Below, piece after piece: positions 16,843-26,423 of a stretch of 64,000 nt of DNA. The stretch is from positions 80,193 through 144,192 of the forward strand of contig NZ_JAUFPN010000038.1 in assembly GCF_030409335.1 (NCBI RefSeq), given 5' to 3'. This DNA is from Paeniroseomonas aquatica. GTDB taxonomy: Bacteria > Pseudomonadota > Alphaproteobacteria > Acetobacterales > Acetobacteraceae. Numbering within the stretch: position 1 is the first letter of the stretch; each line of letters opens with the position of its first letter. Made by a program: the position numbers and the translations under genes. Under the pieces are notes generated by a model, which saw nothing but the letters and a program-made list of their open reading frames with translations, had not been told where the DNA came from and did no database searches.

Positions 16843-18480
16843 ATGCCACGAACGCAGCCGGTCGCGTCGCCGGGATGCGGCGCCGCCATCGTCGAGCATG
16901 GCGGAAGGATCGCCGCCCATGGCCTCGCGCGCTCGCGCGAGGTGGCGGCCTGCCTCGCCGACCCGGCATGGATGGCGGCGCTGCGGGGGCGCCGGCTCGC
17001 CACCCTGGCCACCCCGCGCGGTCGCTTCCTGGTGCTGCTGATGCCGCTGGACGGCGCCGACTTGGTCGTGTTCAGCGAGCCGCCGGGCGATGCGGTGCTG
17101 GAGTTCGTCGCCGCGGTGGACTTCGCCTGGGACATCATCGAGCACGTCGTCACCGACCCCTTCGATGCCATGACCGTGGTGGATGACCAGGCGCGGGTCG
17201 CCTACATCTCGCCCGTGCATGAGGCGTTCTTCGGCCTCGACCGCGGCGGCGGCATCGGCCGCCCGGTGCGCGAGGTGATCGAGAACACCCGGCTCGACCG
17301 TGTGCTCGCGACCGGGCGGCCGGAAATCGGCGAGATCCAGCGCATGCGCGGGGCCGAGCGCGTGGTCTCGCGCATCCCCATCACGCGCGACGGCCGCGTG
17401 GTCGGCGCCATCGGGCGGGTGATGTTCAAGGGGCCGCAGCAGGTCGAGGCGCTGGCCCGCCACGTCAATGCGCTGCAGCGCGAGGTGGATTTCTACCGCC
17501 GCGAGGCCGCGGCGCTGCGCGGCGACGCGGTCGGCAGCCTCGACGACATCGTCGGCGAGAGCGCGGCGATCCGCCGCCTCAAGCGCGACATCGCCAAGGT
17601 CGCCCCGCTCGACGTGCCGGTGCTGATCCATGGCGAGAGCGGCACCGGCAAGGAGTTGGTGGCGCGCGCCCTGCACGCGCTGAGCCCGCGCCGCGCCGCC
17701 GCGCTGGTGGCGGTCAACGGCGCCGCGCTGCCGGCCAGCCTGGTCGAAAGCGAGCTGTTCGGCTACGCGCCCGGCGCCTTCACCGGCGCCGACCGCAAGG
17801 GGCGGAAGGGCCGCTTCGAGCAGGCCGCCGGCGGCACCATCCTGCTCGACGAGATCGGCGAGATGCCGCCCGAGACCCAGGCCAAGCTGCTACGCGTGGT
17901 GCAGGAAGGGACGGTCGAGCGGGTCGGCGGCGAGGCGCCGCTGCCGGTGGATTTCCGCCTGGTCTCGGCCACCCATTGCGACCTCAAGCGCATGGTGGCC
18001 GAGGGGCGCTTCCGGCTCGACCTGTTCTACCGCATCAGCCCGGTGGTGATCGAGGTGCCGGGCCTTGCGGAGCGGCGCGAGGACATCCCGCTGCTCGCCC
18101 GCCACTTCCTGCACGAGCTGGCGCAGCGCCACCGGCGACCCGAGCCCGAGCTCGACCCGGCGGCGGAGGCGCTGCTGCGCCAGGCCGACTGGCCCGGCAA
18201 TGTCCGCGAGCTGCGCCATGCGGTCGAGCGCGCGCTGATCTTCGCCGAGGGCGAGCGGCTGACACCCGCCGCCTTCCCCGATGTCGCCGCCGGCCCGGCG
18301 CGCCCGCGGCCGGCCGCGGAACCGCAGGGCGCGCGCCTGGCGGACAGCATGGCCGCGCTCGAAGGCACGAAGATCCGCGAGGCGATGCAGCGCAACCGCG
18401 GCAACAAGAAGCGCGTCGCGGCGGAGCTCGGCATCTCGCGGACCTATCTCTACAAGCGGCTCGCCGAGATCGATGCGTGA
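16843..18480 (+). CDS. Sigma-54-dependent transcriptional activator (PAS-AAA+-Fis)
   Basis: 545 residues from the ATG at 16843 (GGGGAAG upstream); ATGs at 16810 and 16825 are alternatives. A PAS-like sensor covers about residues 100-195 (DPFDAMTVVDDQARVAYISP). The AAA+ domain has Walker A GESGTGKE, the sigma-54 contact loop GAFTGA, Walker B GGTILLDEIGEM and the arginine-finger region FRLDLFYRI. The C-terminal Fis-type helix-turn-helix is NKKRVAAELGISRTYLYKRLAEI. The sensor lacks a recognisable receiver domain, so it probably senses a small ligand. It sits at the end of a cluster with three sigma-54 elements and is the obvious candidate regulator. Confidence 0.93.
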   Translation: MPRTQPVASPGCGAAIVEHGGRIAAHGLARSREVAACLADPAWMAALRGRRLATLATPRGRFLVLLMPLDGADLVVFSEPPGDAVLEFVAAVDFAWDIIEHVVTDPFDAMTVVDDQARVAYISPVHEAFFGLDRGGGIGRPVREVIENTRLDRVLATGRPEIGEIQRMRGAERVVSRIPITRDGRVVGAIGRVMFKGPQQVEALARHVNALQREVDFYRREAAALRGDAVGSLDDIVGESAAIRRLKRDIAKVAPLDVPVLIHGESGTGKELVARALHALSPRRAAALVAVNGAALPASLVESELFGYAPGAFTGADRKGRKGRFEQAAGGTILLDEIGEMPPETQAKLLRVVQEGTVERVGGEAPLPVDFRLVSATHCDLKRMVAEGRFRLDLFYRISPVVIEVPGLAERREDIPLLARHFLHELAQRHRRPEPELDPAAEALLRQADWPGNVRELRHAVERALIFAEGERLTPAAFPDVAAGPARPRPAAEPQGARLADSMAALEGTKIREAMQRNRGNKKRVAAELGISRTYLYKRLAEIDA

Positions 18481-18700
18481 GGCCGGGCGGCGGCCGGATC
18501 GATGGCGGCGGCTCCGCAGTGGTCGCGGATCCGCGATGCGCGGCCCTCAGGGCAAGGCGCGAGGTCGCACGCCGTGTCATTCCGGATCTGGGCGGTGGCG
18601 AGCGTGAGGGAAAGCGTTTGCGGGCCTGAGGCGCGGCGCGGTTCGCGGTCATCTGGCCAAGATCGCCGCGGTGCTGGGCCACGCCAGCCGCGGTGGAGCC
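18481..18700 (+). other. Non-coding stretch with a possible tyrosine-recombinase fragment
   Basis: No intact gene. In one plus frame around 18650-18700 the reading GHLAKIAAVLGHASR resembles the C-terminal box of tyrosine recombinases (LxxIxxLLGHAS), cut where the group II intron appears to begin. It is short and may be chance. Confidence 0.3.
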
Positions 18701-19144
18701 GTGCGGGCATGCTGCAAGGAATTGCTGCCGGGAGGCGGGCAGGATGGGTCGAATCCGTCGCCCTCCCGTACCGGACCAGGTTCTCTGCGCGCCGGGAGAC
18801 CGGTGGATGGATGCGAATGAAAGAGTCGTACGTCGAAGGAGTAGCCGCCCACGACGGCCCCGAGTCATGCGCTGACGCCCGCGAGGGCGGCGGCGAAGCG
18901 TTGACAGGGGAAACCGCGGGCTGGGTATTGAGCCGCGAAATGTCGAAGCTCCAGGGCGCCGACGCCGTAGAGAAGGTCGGAAGGCCACACGGCGTGCACC
19001 GTCATGGCGAGTGCACGCCGGCCCTGCGCGGTCCGAGACCCCATGCACGCGGGGACACCATCCGCACGGGAACCGGGAGATCCATGGGCCGCCTGGCATG
19101 CTTCCGCCAGGCCGCGGCGGGAAGGCTTCGGCCGCACTCCGCCG

Positions 19145-20677
19145 ATGAACGGCCCAGGGAAGTCAGACCCGCCCATAGTACCAGGGAAGCGGCCGAACAG
19201 ACCCGGTCGAGGACCGGGCGCGGAGGCCGTGGAGGGAAGGGGCGGGGCCGAGGGAACCGCGGGGCGGCAAAGCACGGTCCGGACGCCGAGCCGGGACGCC
19301 GTGTCACAGGCGCTGGCCCGCGTACGAGAAGCGGCGAAGCGGAACAAGCGGGAACGGTTCACCGCGCTGATGCACCACATCACGCCGGACCTGCTGGCCT
19401 GGGCCTTCCATCAGCTCAAGCCGCAGGCTGCTCCCGGTATCGATGGGGTGACGTGGGAGGAGTACGCGGTGTCGCTCGATGCCAACATCGACGACCTGCA
19501 CCGCCGCGTGATGCGCGGCGGCTACCGGGCGAAGCCGTCGCGGCGGCGGTACATCCCGAAGCCCGACGGCCGGCAACGGCCGCTCGGCATCGCGGCGCTG
19601 GAGGACAAGGTCGTCCAGCGCGCGGTGGTGGAGGTGCTGAACGCCATCTACGAGACGGACTTCCTCGGCTTCTCCTACGGGTTCCGCCCCGGGCGCTCCC
19701 AGCACGACGCGCTGGACGCGCTCGCCTACGGAATCAATCTGCGCGAGGTGAACTGGGTCCTGGACGCCGACATCCGATCCTTCTTCGACTGCGTCAGCCA
19801 CGAGTGGGTGATGCGGTTCCTGGAGCACCGGATCGGCGACCGCCGTGTGCTCCGGCTGGTGGCCAAGTGGCTGAAGGCCGGGGTCATGGAGGCGGGGGCG
19901 TGGACGGAGGGCACGGAGGGGACGCCGCAGGGCGCGGTGATCTCGCCGCTGCTGGCGAACATCTACCTGCACTACGTCTACGACCTCTGGGTGGAGCAGT
20001 GGCGCAAGCGCAGGGCGACCGGCCCGGTGCTCGTCATCCGCTACGCCGACGACACCATCGTCGGCTTCCAGCGGCATGCCGACGCCGATCGGTTCCTCCG
20101 CGACCTGCGGGAGCGGCTGGCGACGTTTGGGCTGGCGCTGCACCCCGACAAGACCCGCCTGATCGAGTTCGGCCGCTTCGCGGTCCGGCGCCGGTCGGTG
20201 AAGGGGTTGGGGAAGCCGGAGACCTTCGACTTCCTGGGCTTCACGCACATCTGCGGGGAGCGGCGGGACGGGAGGTTCATCCTGCTGCGGCAGACCATCG
20301 CCAAGCAGATGCGGGCCAAGCTCGTGGAGATCAAGGAGACGCTCTACCGCATGCGCCACCTGCCGGTGCCCGAGCAGGGACGCTGGCTCGGGCAGGTGGC
20401 GCGGGGCTACCTCGCGTACCATGCCGTGCCGACCAACTCGCGGGCGATCACGTCCTTCCTCTACCACATCACCTGGCACTGGCGGCGGGCGCTGCAACGG
20501 CGCAGTCAGAAGGGCTGGGTGACGTGGGCGAGGGTCCGGCGGATCGCCGCGCGTTGGCTGCCATCCGCCAGGATCAACCACCCCTGGCCGCAGCAGCGCT
20601 TCATCGTCCATCACCCGAGGTGGGAGCCGAGTGCGTTAGCAGCGCACGCTCGGATCTGTCCGGGGGGCGCGGCGTAA
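19145..20677 (+). CDS. ltrA: Group II intron reverse transcriptase/maturase
   Basis: 510 residues from the ATG at 19145; a longer reading from 19004 would extend into the upstream intron RNA. The reverse-transcriptase domain shows YIPKPDGRQRPLGI (RT2), GFRPGRSQHDAL, DADIRSFFD (RT3), GTPQGAVISPLLANIYL (RT4) and the catalytic RYADD (RT5). The maturase domain X follows (RGYLAYHAVPTN and WHWRRALQRRSQKG). No HNH endonuclease domain is seen. The reading frame runs through domain V and stops inside domain VI (ICPGGAA), as in several related introns. It splices and retro-homes its host RNA. Confidence 0.93.
   Translation: MNGPGKSDPPIVPGKRPNRPGRGPGAEAVEGRGGAEGTAGRQSTVRTPSRDAVSQALARVREAAKRNKRERFTALMHHITPDLLAWAFHQLKPQAAPGIDGVTWEEYAVSLDANIDDLHRRVMRGGYRAKPSRRRYIPKPDGRQRPLGIAALEDKVVQRAVVEVLNAIYETDFLGFSYGFRPGRSQHDALDALAYGINLREVNWVLDADIRSFFDCVSHEWVMRFLEHRIGDRRVLRLVAKWLKAGVMEAGAWTEGTEGTPQGAVISPLLANIYLHYVYDLWVEQWRKRRATGPVLVIRYADDTIVGFQRHADADRFLRDLRERLATFGLALHPDKTRLIEFGRFAVRRRSVKGLGKPETFDFLGFTHICGERRDGRFILLRQTIAKQMRAKLVEIKETLYRMRHLPVPEQGRWLGQVARGYLAYHAVPTNSRAITSFLYHITWHWRRALQRRSQKGWVTWARVRRIAARWLPSARINHPWPQQRFIVHHPRWEPSALAAHARICPGGAA
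20624..20658 (+). ncRNA. Group II intron domain V
   Basis: A 35-base hairpin beginning GAGCCGAGTGCG with a short TTAG-type loop and closing strand containing the CG bulge. It carries the AGC triad that binds the catalytic metal ions. It overlaps the end of the reverse transcriptase gene. Confidence 0.8.
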
Positions 20678-20739
20678 CCCGCGTCCCTACCGGGATGGAC
20701 AATGGGTCGCCTGATGCGGCGTGACTGAAGGTCTGCTCA

Positions 20740-21640
20740 TTCCGGGCGGCACGCGTGGCGTCTGGGCTGTGATGGCGGTTCTTCTCGATCAGCCTCTCCG
20801 CGTCGTAGCGGGCGACGAAGGGGTGGCTCGGCACCATGCCTCTGAACCTGATCTGCTTCGGGAAGGCGTCCGACATGAAGTTGCTGCCGTGGTCGTGGAG
20901 CGGCGCAAGGCCGCGTGCGGCGCCGGAACCGAGCCGGCCGAACCACTGGCGCGCCGCTATGCCGACCGCCGGGATGGCCTCGTAGCGGGTGCCGCGCTTG
21001 GCCAGGTGCCAGCCGGGTAGTTCGGCGTCCGGTGCTCAGCGACGCCGAACAGCCAGACCTTGCCGTCGGCGACCATGGCGGTCTGGCTCGCGACGGTCGC
21101 CCACATCGCGACCGGCGCCGCGGTGACGATGCAGCGCTCATGCGTGGCAGTATCGGTCCATCGCCGGGCCCTGTGGCGCGAGAGCAGGGCGTGCTCGCGC
21201 ATCGGCCGCAGCACGCGCTTGCGCGACACCCGAAGGCTGTCGATGGCCCGCAGCCGGGTCCAGACCTGGGGCGGTGCCCCTCGCCGGTCCAGGCGGTCCA
21301 GGGTCAACGCGCGAGGTCGGCGCGCATGGGCGCCAGCAGCGCCGCGTCCGACAGGGCGGGCCTCGGGCCGCGGCGGCGGTGCCGTCGGCCACTGGCCCCG
21401 GAGGGCGCGGCATAGGGCGAGGAGCGTGCCGCCTCCCAGACCCGGCAGAACAGCGCGAGGCCGTAGCGCCGGCCGGCCGCTGGCGAGATCGCTTCGCCCA
21501 TCACCGCGACCGCCTGCGGCGCAAAGGGCCGGGGTGCTCGATCCGGGCGCGCAGCCGCCGCAGCACGACCCCCCGCTTGCGCCCGACGCCCAGACGCTGG
21601 CCGAAAACGAGCGGGCCTGACCGCGGTGCGCCCTGCCGCG
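20740..21640 (-). pseudogene. Decayed IS3-family transposase
   Basis: Pieces of an IS3-type OrfB are readable on the minus strand in different frames. MMGEAISPAAGRRYGLALFCRVW and GPRPALSDAALL come from 21304-21504. VWTRLRAIDSLRVSRKRVLRPMREHALLSRHRARR comes from around 21140-21270. MSDAFPKQIRFRGMVPSHPFVARYDAERLIEKN at 20760-20876 joins the SDxFxxQIxFxGM catalytic region directly to the C-terminal end. At least two frameshifts and an internal deletion are needed, so it is non-functional. An OrfA remnant probably covers 21510-21640. Inverted ends were not located. It lies where trb genes would be expected. Confidence 0.65.
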
Positions 21641-21747
21641 GCGGGGCGACCTGACCTGTGGATAGCGCGGACGTTCTGCGCCCGCCCTCGCTACCGCAAG
21701 CCCTGCAGCCGCTTCATCGTGTTCGATCTGGTTCATGCTGGACTTCA

Positions 21748-22212
21748 TCATGCCGGTCTCTGGCCGGAACGATGGCTGTCCAAGGAAACCGGGTGCAGCT
21801 CACTATCAGGCGTGGCCACGTCAGCCGCTATGTCATCAGCGAGTGTGCGGCCTTTCTGCAGCCTACGACCAAGCGCCTCAACGAATGCGTCATAGCGCTC
21901 CTTACCTTTCGCTCTTGCAGCAGCGGGCATTATGTCGGGCAGCGGCGGTGTTGCAGTGAGCCAGTGCTTCACGAACAGCGCGAGCGCTTCGTTCCCTATG
22001 GTGACGTGCCGTTCAAGCCGTTCGCTCGCGCGCGACAGGCGATCAAGCCGGCGCGCGAGGGCCGCCTCGAGCCGGTCGGGACCGTCCGGCGATAGGTAGC
22101 TCTCGAGCGCGGCCTCCACCACGACGGCCTGGCTGACGCGTTTCCGTGCCGCGTAGTCGGCGAGGCGCCGGATCAGATCAGGCGGCAGTCGGAAGGTCGC
22201 TTTCGCACGCAT
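21748..22212 (-). CDS. Ribbon-helix-helix (CopG-type) protein
   Basis: 154 residues. An N-terminal ribbon-helix-helix motif (KATFRLPPDLIRRLADYAARKRVSQAVVVEAAL) is followed by a helical region. Proteins of this type lie directly after traG in IncP-like conjugation modules, before trbB, and may regulate transfer genes. The start is 6 bases from the TraG stop. The normal downstream trb genes are missing; the decayed IS3 begins about 110 bases beyond the stop. Confidence 0.8.
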   Translation of the reverse strand: MRAKATFRLPPDLIRRLADYAARKRVSQAVVVEAALESYLSPDGPDRLEAALARRLDRLSRASERLERHVTIGNEALALFVKHWLTATPPLPDIMPAAARAKGKERYDAFVEALGRRLQKGRTLADDIAADVATPDSELHPVSLDSHRSGQRPA

Positions 22213-22218
22213 AGTGGG

Positions 22219-24195
22219 TCAGATGGCGATGCCGTCATCGGGGTCGAGCGCTGCTTGGCGGGCCACGCGGCGTGCACGCGCCGCGAGGGCACGGGTGCGC
22301 GCGGTGTCGTCGTCCTGCTCGTCCTCCGCGAAGACGAACTCCTTATCGGACGGCGGCCCTGGCTCAGGCGCGACCTGCTCGTGCTCCGGCAGGGTGGGCT
22401 CCCGGCGGATGCCCCCGTCAGCATCGTCAGTCGCGGCAGCGGCTGATGTTGCAGCCTCACGCACGAGAGGTTTAAGCGCGCTCCAGTCATCTGCACGAGG
22501 TGCACACGGCGCAGCCGCGGCGGGATCCGGTGGCGCGACCACGCGGGCACGAAGCTGCCGGTCCTCGTAGTAGCGAGCCTTCCGTGCGCGGATTGGCGGG
22601 CAGCCAGAGACCAGCACGATCTCCTCCATCGGCGGCAGCTGCATCACTTCGCCTGGCGTCAGCAGCGGCCGCGCCGTCTCCTGCCGACTGACCATGAGGT
22701 GACCGAGCCAGGGCGAGAGGCGGTGACCTGCGTAGTTCCGGCTGTCGCGGATCTCCGTCGCCGTGCCGAGCGCATCGGAGACGCGCTTGGCCGTGCGCTC
22801 ATCATTCGTCGCGAAGGCGACGCGGACATGGCAGTTGTCCAGGATCGCGTTGTTCGGCCCGTAGGCGCGCTCGATCTGGTTCAGCGACTGCGCGATCAGG
22901 AAGGACCGGATGCCGTAGCCCGCCATGAAGGCGAGCTGGCTCTCGAAGAAGTCGAGCCGCCCGAGCGCGGGGAACTCGTCCAGCATGAGCAGCAGCCGAT
23001 GCCGACGGCGTTCGTTCTCCAGCGCCTCGGTGAGGCGGCGGCCGATCTGGTTCAGCACGAGCCGCACCAGAGGCTTGGTCCGCACGATGTCCGAGGGCGG
23101 GACGACGAGGTAGAGCGTGACCGGCTCGCGCGCCTCGACCAGGTCGGCGATCCGCCAGTCGCACTGACGGGTCACCTGCGCGACGACGGGATCGCGGTAG
23201 AGGCCGAGGAAGCTCATCGCGGTCGAGAGCACGCCGGATCGTTCATTGTCCGACTTGTTGAGCAGCTCCCGCGCGGCGGAGGCGACGACCGGATGGGGCC
23301 GATCGCCGAGATGCGGCGTCGTCATCATCGCGGCGAGGGTGCGCTCGATCGGGCGGCGGGGATCGGACAGGAATCCAGCCACACCGGCGAGCGTCTTGTC
23401 CTGCTCGGCGTAGAGGACGTGCAGGATGGCGCCGACCAGCAGGGAGTGGCTGGTCTTCTCCCAGTGGTTCCGCCGCTCCAGCGCACCCTCGGGATCGACA
23501 AGGATGTCGGCGATGTTCTGCACATCGCGCACCTCGCTGTCGCCACGACGGACCTCGAGCAGCGGGTTGTAGGCCGCGCCCGCCAGGTTGGTCGGGTCGA
23601 ACAGCAGCACGCGGCCGAAGCGCGCCCGCCAGCCGGCGGTGAGCTGCCAGTTCTCGCCCTTGATGTCGTGCACGATGGCCGAGCCCGGCCAGGTCAGCAG
23701 CGTCGGCACAACCAGGCCCACGCCCTTGCCGGAGCGCGTCGGCGCAAAGCACAGGACGTGCTCTGGCCCATCGTGCCGGAGATAGCGCTGCGCGAACCAA
23801 CCGAGGACGACGCCATCGGGGGCGAGCAGCCCGGTCTCGCGGACTTCCCTCTCCGTCGCCCAGCGGGCCGAGCCGTAGGTGGTCACGTCCCGCGCCTCGC
23901 GGGCGCGCCAGACGGACATGCCGATGGCAATGCCGATCGCCGCGAAGCCACCGGCGGCGGCGATGACGGCGCCCTCGTAGAAGACCCGCGGCGCGTAGGC
24001 GTCGTACCAGTACCACCACAGGAAGAAGGCGGGCGGCGGATAGACCGGCACGCCCGCCCAGACATCCATCGGATGCCCGAGCTGCGCTTGGTAGCCGAGG
24101 CGCCAGGCGACCCACTGCGTCGCGCCCCAGACCGCGGCGAGCACGATCACGAAGACGACCAGGACCTGACCCCAGAGGATCTTGGTGGCGGTCAT
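22219..24195 (-). CDS. traG: Type IV coupling protein TraG/VirD4
   Basis: 658 residues from the ATG at 24193-24195 (MTATKILWGQVLVVFVIVLAAVWG); the longer reading to 24345 lacks a signal or conserved sequence. Two N-terminal membrane segments (about 8-28 and 75-98) anchor it in the inner membrane. The ATPase has Walker A APTRSGKG near residue 150 and Walker B LLLMLDEFPALGRLDF near residue 400. FLIAQSLNQIERAYG follows. It brings the relaxase-DNA complex to the type IV secretion channel. No good ribosome site is visible. It sits between the relaxase and the ribbon-helix-helix gene. Confidence 0.95.
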   Translation of the reverse strand: MTATKILWGQVLVVFVIVLAAVWGATQWVAWRLGYQAQLGHPMDVWAGVPVYPPPAFFLWWYWYDAYAPRVFYEGAVIAAAGGFAAIGIAIGMSVWRAREARDVTTYGSARWATEREVRETGLLAPDGVVLGWFAQRYLRHDGPEHVLCFAPTRSGKGVGLVVPTLLTWPGSAIVHDIKGENWQLTAGWRARFGRVLLFDPTNLAGAAYNPLLEVRRGDSEVRDVQNIADILVDPEGALERRNHWEKTSHSLLVGAILHVLYAEQDKTLAGVAGFLSDPRRPIERTLAAMMTTPHLGDRPHPVVASAARELLNKSDNERSGVLSTAMSFLGLYRDPVVAQVTRQCDWRIADLVEAREPVTLYLVVPPSDIVRTKPLVRLVLNQIGRRLTEALENERRRHRLLLMLDEFPALGRLDFFESQLAFMAGYGIRSFLIAQSLNQIERAYGPNNAILDNCHVRVAFATNDERTAKRVSDALGTATEIRDSRNYAGHRLSPWLGHLMVSRQETARPLLTPGEVMQLPPMEEIVLVSGCPPIRARKARYYEDRQLRARVVAPPDPAAAAPCAPRADDWSALKPLVREAATSAAAATDDADGGIRREPTLPEHEQVAPEPGPPSDKEFVFAEDEQDDDTARTRALAARARRVARQAALDPDDGIAI

Positions 24196-24349
24196 GGGTG
24201 TGTAGGACGCGCGGCGACCATGACACGAGACGTGCGCGATCGACGCGGTGACGTTCAAGCGGCCAGAGGTCGGCATCGTGCCGGCGGCGATCGCGTCGCG
24301 CGAAACGGCGGGGGCCCCTTCAGTGCCGATGCGGCGGCGCGGCACCCGG

Positions 24350-26107
24350 TCAGGGGCTGAGGCCTCGCTTGCGCGCGGGCGTGAGCTCGAGACCGCCGCC
24401 CGGCGCTATGCTCCCCGCCACGGCCAGCCCCCGCTGCCGCTCCATCGCCGGCTTCCACGGCACCAGCTGGAAGCCGAGCCCGTCGTCGATCATCGCGAAG
24501 CGCCCCGAGGCCAGGTCGAGGCGCCGGGCGAACACCCCGGCGACACTGTCCCCCTCCCGCGCCGGCCGCCACTGCTTCCCTGTCTCGGCCGCCACCCGCG
24601 CGGCAGCCGCCTCCACCTCGCGCTGGCGCAGCGTGTTGAGCAGGTCGCGCGCGAAGATCACACGCTGACCCTGCCGGCGCGCAAGGCCGGCTGCGACGAG
24701 ATGCTCGGTCCGCCGGGCGAGCGCACCCTCGACTTCCCCACCAAAGCCCTGCCCGGCCAGTGGCAGCGCCTCTCGTTCCAGCAGGCGCCGGTCCAGCCAG
24801 GTCGCGCCATCGGCAATGACTTGCGTCTCGACTGGGAGGTCCGACCGCACGGCGAGGGCGCTGCGCTCCCTCCCGCCGGCGTCCTGGTAGCGGCGAAGCT
24901 CGACGACCGCGCCCGGGTGCCCGTCGCCGGTCGCTTCGAGGTCCGTGAAGCGGAGGTGGTGCACGCGGCCATCTATGCCGTCGATGATGGCGTAGCCTGT
25001 ACCCTTGAGCTCGTCGGCGATGCCGCGCTCGACGAGGCGGCCAATGATCGGCTCGGGCCGATCACCATGGATGGCAAAGTCACCGGCGGCGCGATAGGCG
25101 CCGATCCCTTGCATCGCGCGGTGCATGGTCCTGATGATGTCGCCGCGGGTGCCGAGGTCACGCAGCGTCTCCTCCATGCCGGGCCTGAGGATCCAGGCAG
25201 CGGGGCCATGGCGTTCGGCGAGACCGAACCGCTCCAGCGTCTGCGCCCGGCCGATCATCAGCCGACGGAGTTCTGGATCGGCAGCGTCCGCGCCGGCCGG
25301 GCGCAGGTCCAGGATGCCGCCACCCTCATCGCCGGCGGCGCGCAGCGCGCGGTCGAGACCGGTCCAGCGCTCGGCACCGACCTCGGCCTCGAGCGCGTTG
25401 CGGATCTCCTTGTCAGTCCGCGGCCCGAGTTCCAGTTCGACCAGCGCCTCGGCGCGGCCGCGAAAGCCGCGCGAGATGTAGTCGCGCGAGATCACGAGGT
25501 CGCCGCCATCCTCGGCCCGGCCGCGCACCAGGACATGGACGTGCGGGTTGTCGGTGTTCCAGTGGTCGACCGCGACCCAGTCGAGACGGCTGCCAAGGTC
25601 CCCCTCGGCCTGCCGCATCAGGTCGCGCGTCCAGGCCTTGAGGTCGTCGAGCGCAGGCGCGTCCTCGGGGCTGACGATGAAGCGGAAGTGGTGCCGGTCA
25701 TCGGTGCAGCGTTCGGCGAAATCTCGGCCGTCAGCGTTGTCCGAGTCCGTATCGAAGAGCCGCGCCTTGGCGCCGTCACGGGTCACCCCGTCGCGCTGGA
25801 GGTAGCCGATGTGGGTGGCGAGGGAAGCTGAGCGGAAGCGCGTGCCCTGATGGCGCACGACGCGCGCCTTGAGCACGACGCGTCGCGACGGCGAGCGGAG
25901 CGCGGCCTGTGCCGCAGCGGCGCGGCCCCGCCCGAAGCGCGAGCGGTTGCTACCCCGTGACCCGCCACCAAAGCCGGGGCCGGTGTGGCCGGCCTTGCGG
26001 ACGGCGCGCATGACCTGGCCCACGAAGCTCCGCGCACGGCGCATCGGCGCACGCGTGTCGCCGATGCGGCCGGGGCGGACATGCAGGTCGTCGTCGCGGG
26101 TCGTCAT
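24350..26107 (-). CDS. Relaxase / mobilization nuclease (VirD2-like, DUF3363)
   Basis: 585 residues. The N-terminal part is Arg-rich, then the relaxase domain has HIGYLQRDGVTRDG and the HUH-type metal site HWNTDNPHVHVLVRG near residue 195. The upstream Tyr in HIGYLQ is a candidate nicking residue. The C-terminal two-thirds matches the DUF3363 type (RRYQDAGGRERSALAVRSDLPVE; FAMIDDGLGFQLVPWKP). It nicks oriT and pilots the strand through TraG. The origin of transfer may lie in the non-coding 26108-26423. Confidence 0.92.
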   Translation of the reverse strand: MTTRDDDLHVRPGRIGDTRAPMRRARSFVGQVMRAVRKAGHTGPGFGGGSRGSNRSRFGRGRAAAAQAALRSPSRRVVLKARVVRHQGTRFRSASLATHIGYLQRDGVTRDGAKARLFDTDSDNADGRDFAERCTDDRHHFRFIVSPEDAPALDDLKAWTRDLMRQAEGDLGSRLDWVAVDHWNTDNPHVHVLVRGRAEDGGDLVISRDYISRGFRGRAEALVELELGPRTDKEIRNALEAEVGAERWTGLDRALRAAGDEGGGILDLRPAGADAADPELRRLMIGRAQTLERFGLAERHGPAAWILRPGMEETLRDLGTRGDIIRTMHRAMQGIGAYRAAGDFAIHGDRPEPIIGRLVERGIADELKGTGYAIIDGIDGRVHHLRFTDLEATGDGHPGAVVELRRYQDAGGRERSALAVRSDLPVETQVIADGATWLDRRLLEREALPLAGQGFGGEVEGALARRTEHLVAAGLARRQGQRVIFARDLLNTLRQREVEAAAARVAAETGKQWRPAREGDSVAGVFARRLDLASGRFAMIDDGLGFQLVPWKPAMERQRGLAVAGSIAPGGGLELTPARKRGLSP

Positions 26108-26423
26108 GGCCGCCGATCTGCCCTTGCGCAGCGGGGGCTGGCGCTGAGGTCGTTGAATTGCCTTGGCTTTTGGGAGGGAGCGCCAGCCACCACTTCGGCG
26201 GATGGCGCGAAATACCGTGCTGGATCAGGCACATACGACCAACCGCCAGCCCTGCTTTTATCTGGCAATCTGCGGTCGGGGTTCCTGGGTCCTCCCCCTC
26301 GTTCGCATTGGTGGTCAGCCCCGGGGTAGCCGGCACTACGACGGAAGCACCCGAGCAGGCGCGCTCCTGCGACAGAGGAGAGGCTGCAGGGTCGCGCAGT
26401 GCCCCGCGTCCCAGCGCCATCGC
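26108..26423. other. Non-coding gap upstream of relaxase, possible oriT region
   Basis: 316 bases with no supported gene between the lytic transglycosylase stop and the relaxase start. It is one of few sizeable gaps in the transfer module and noticeably less GC-rich in places. That makes it a candidate for the transfer origin or a relaxase promoter, but no nick-site consensus was recognised. Confidence 0.25.

Larger units (their letters stand above)
18701..20696 (+). mobile_element. Group II intron
   Basis: The 5' end is placed at GTGCG (18701), which fits the GUGYG intron start. The 3' end is near 20696 (CCGGGAT), after a domain VI-like stem. Domain V is clear at 20624-20658: GAGCCGAGTGCG pairs with CGCACGCTCGGATC, with the AGC catalytic triad and two-base bulge. 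Total length is about 2 kb, normal for an ORF-bearing group II intron. Domains I-III would occupy 18701-19144. The 5' boundary is tentative. Confidence 0.75.
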
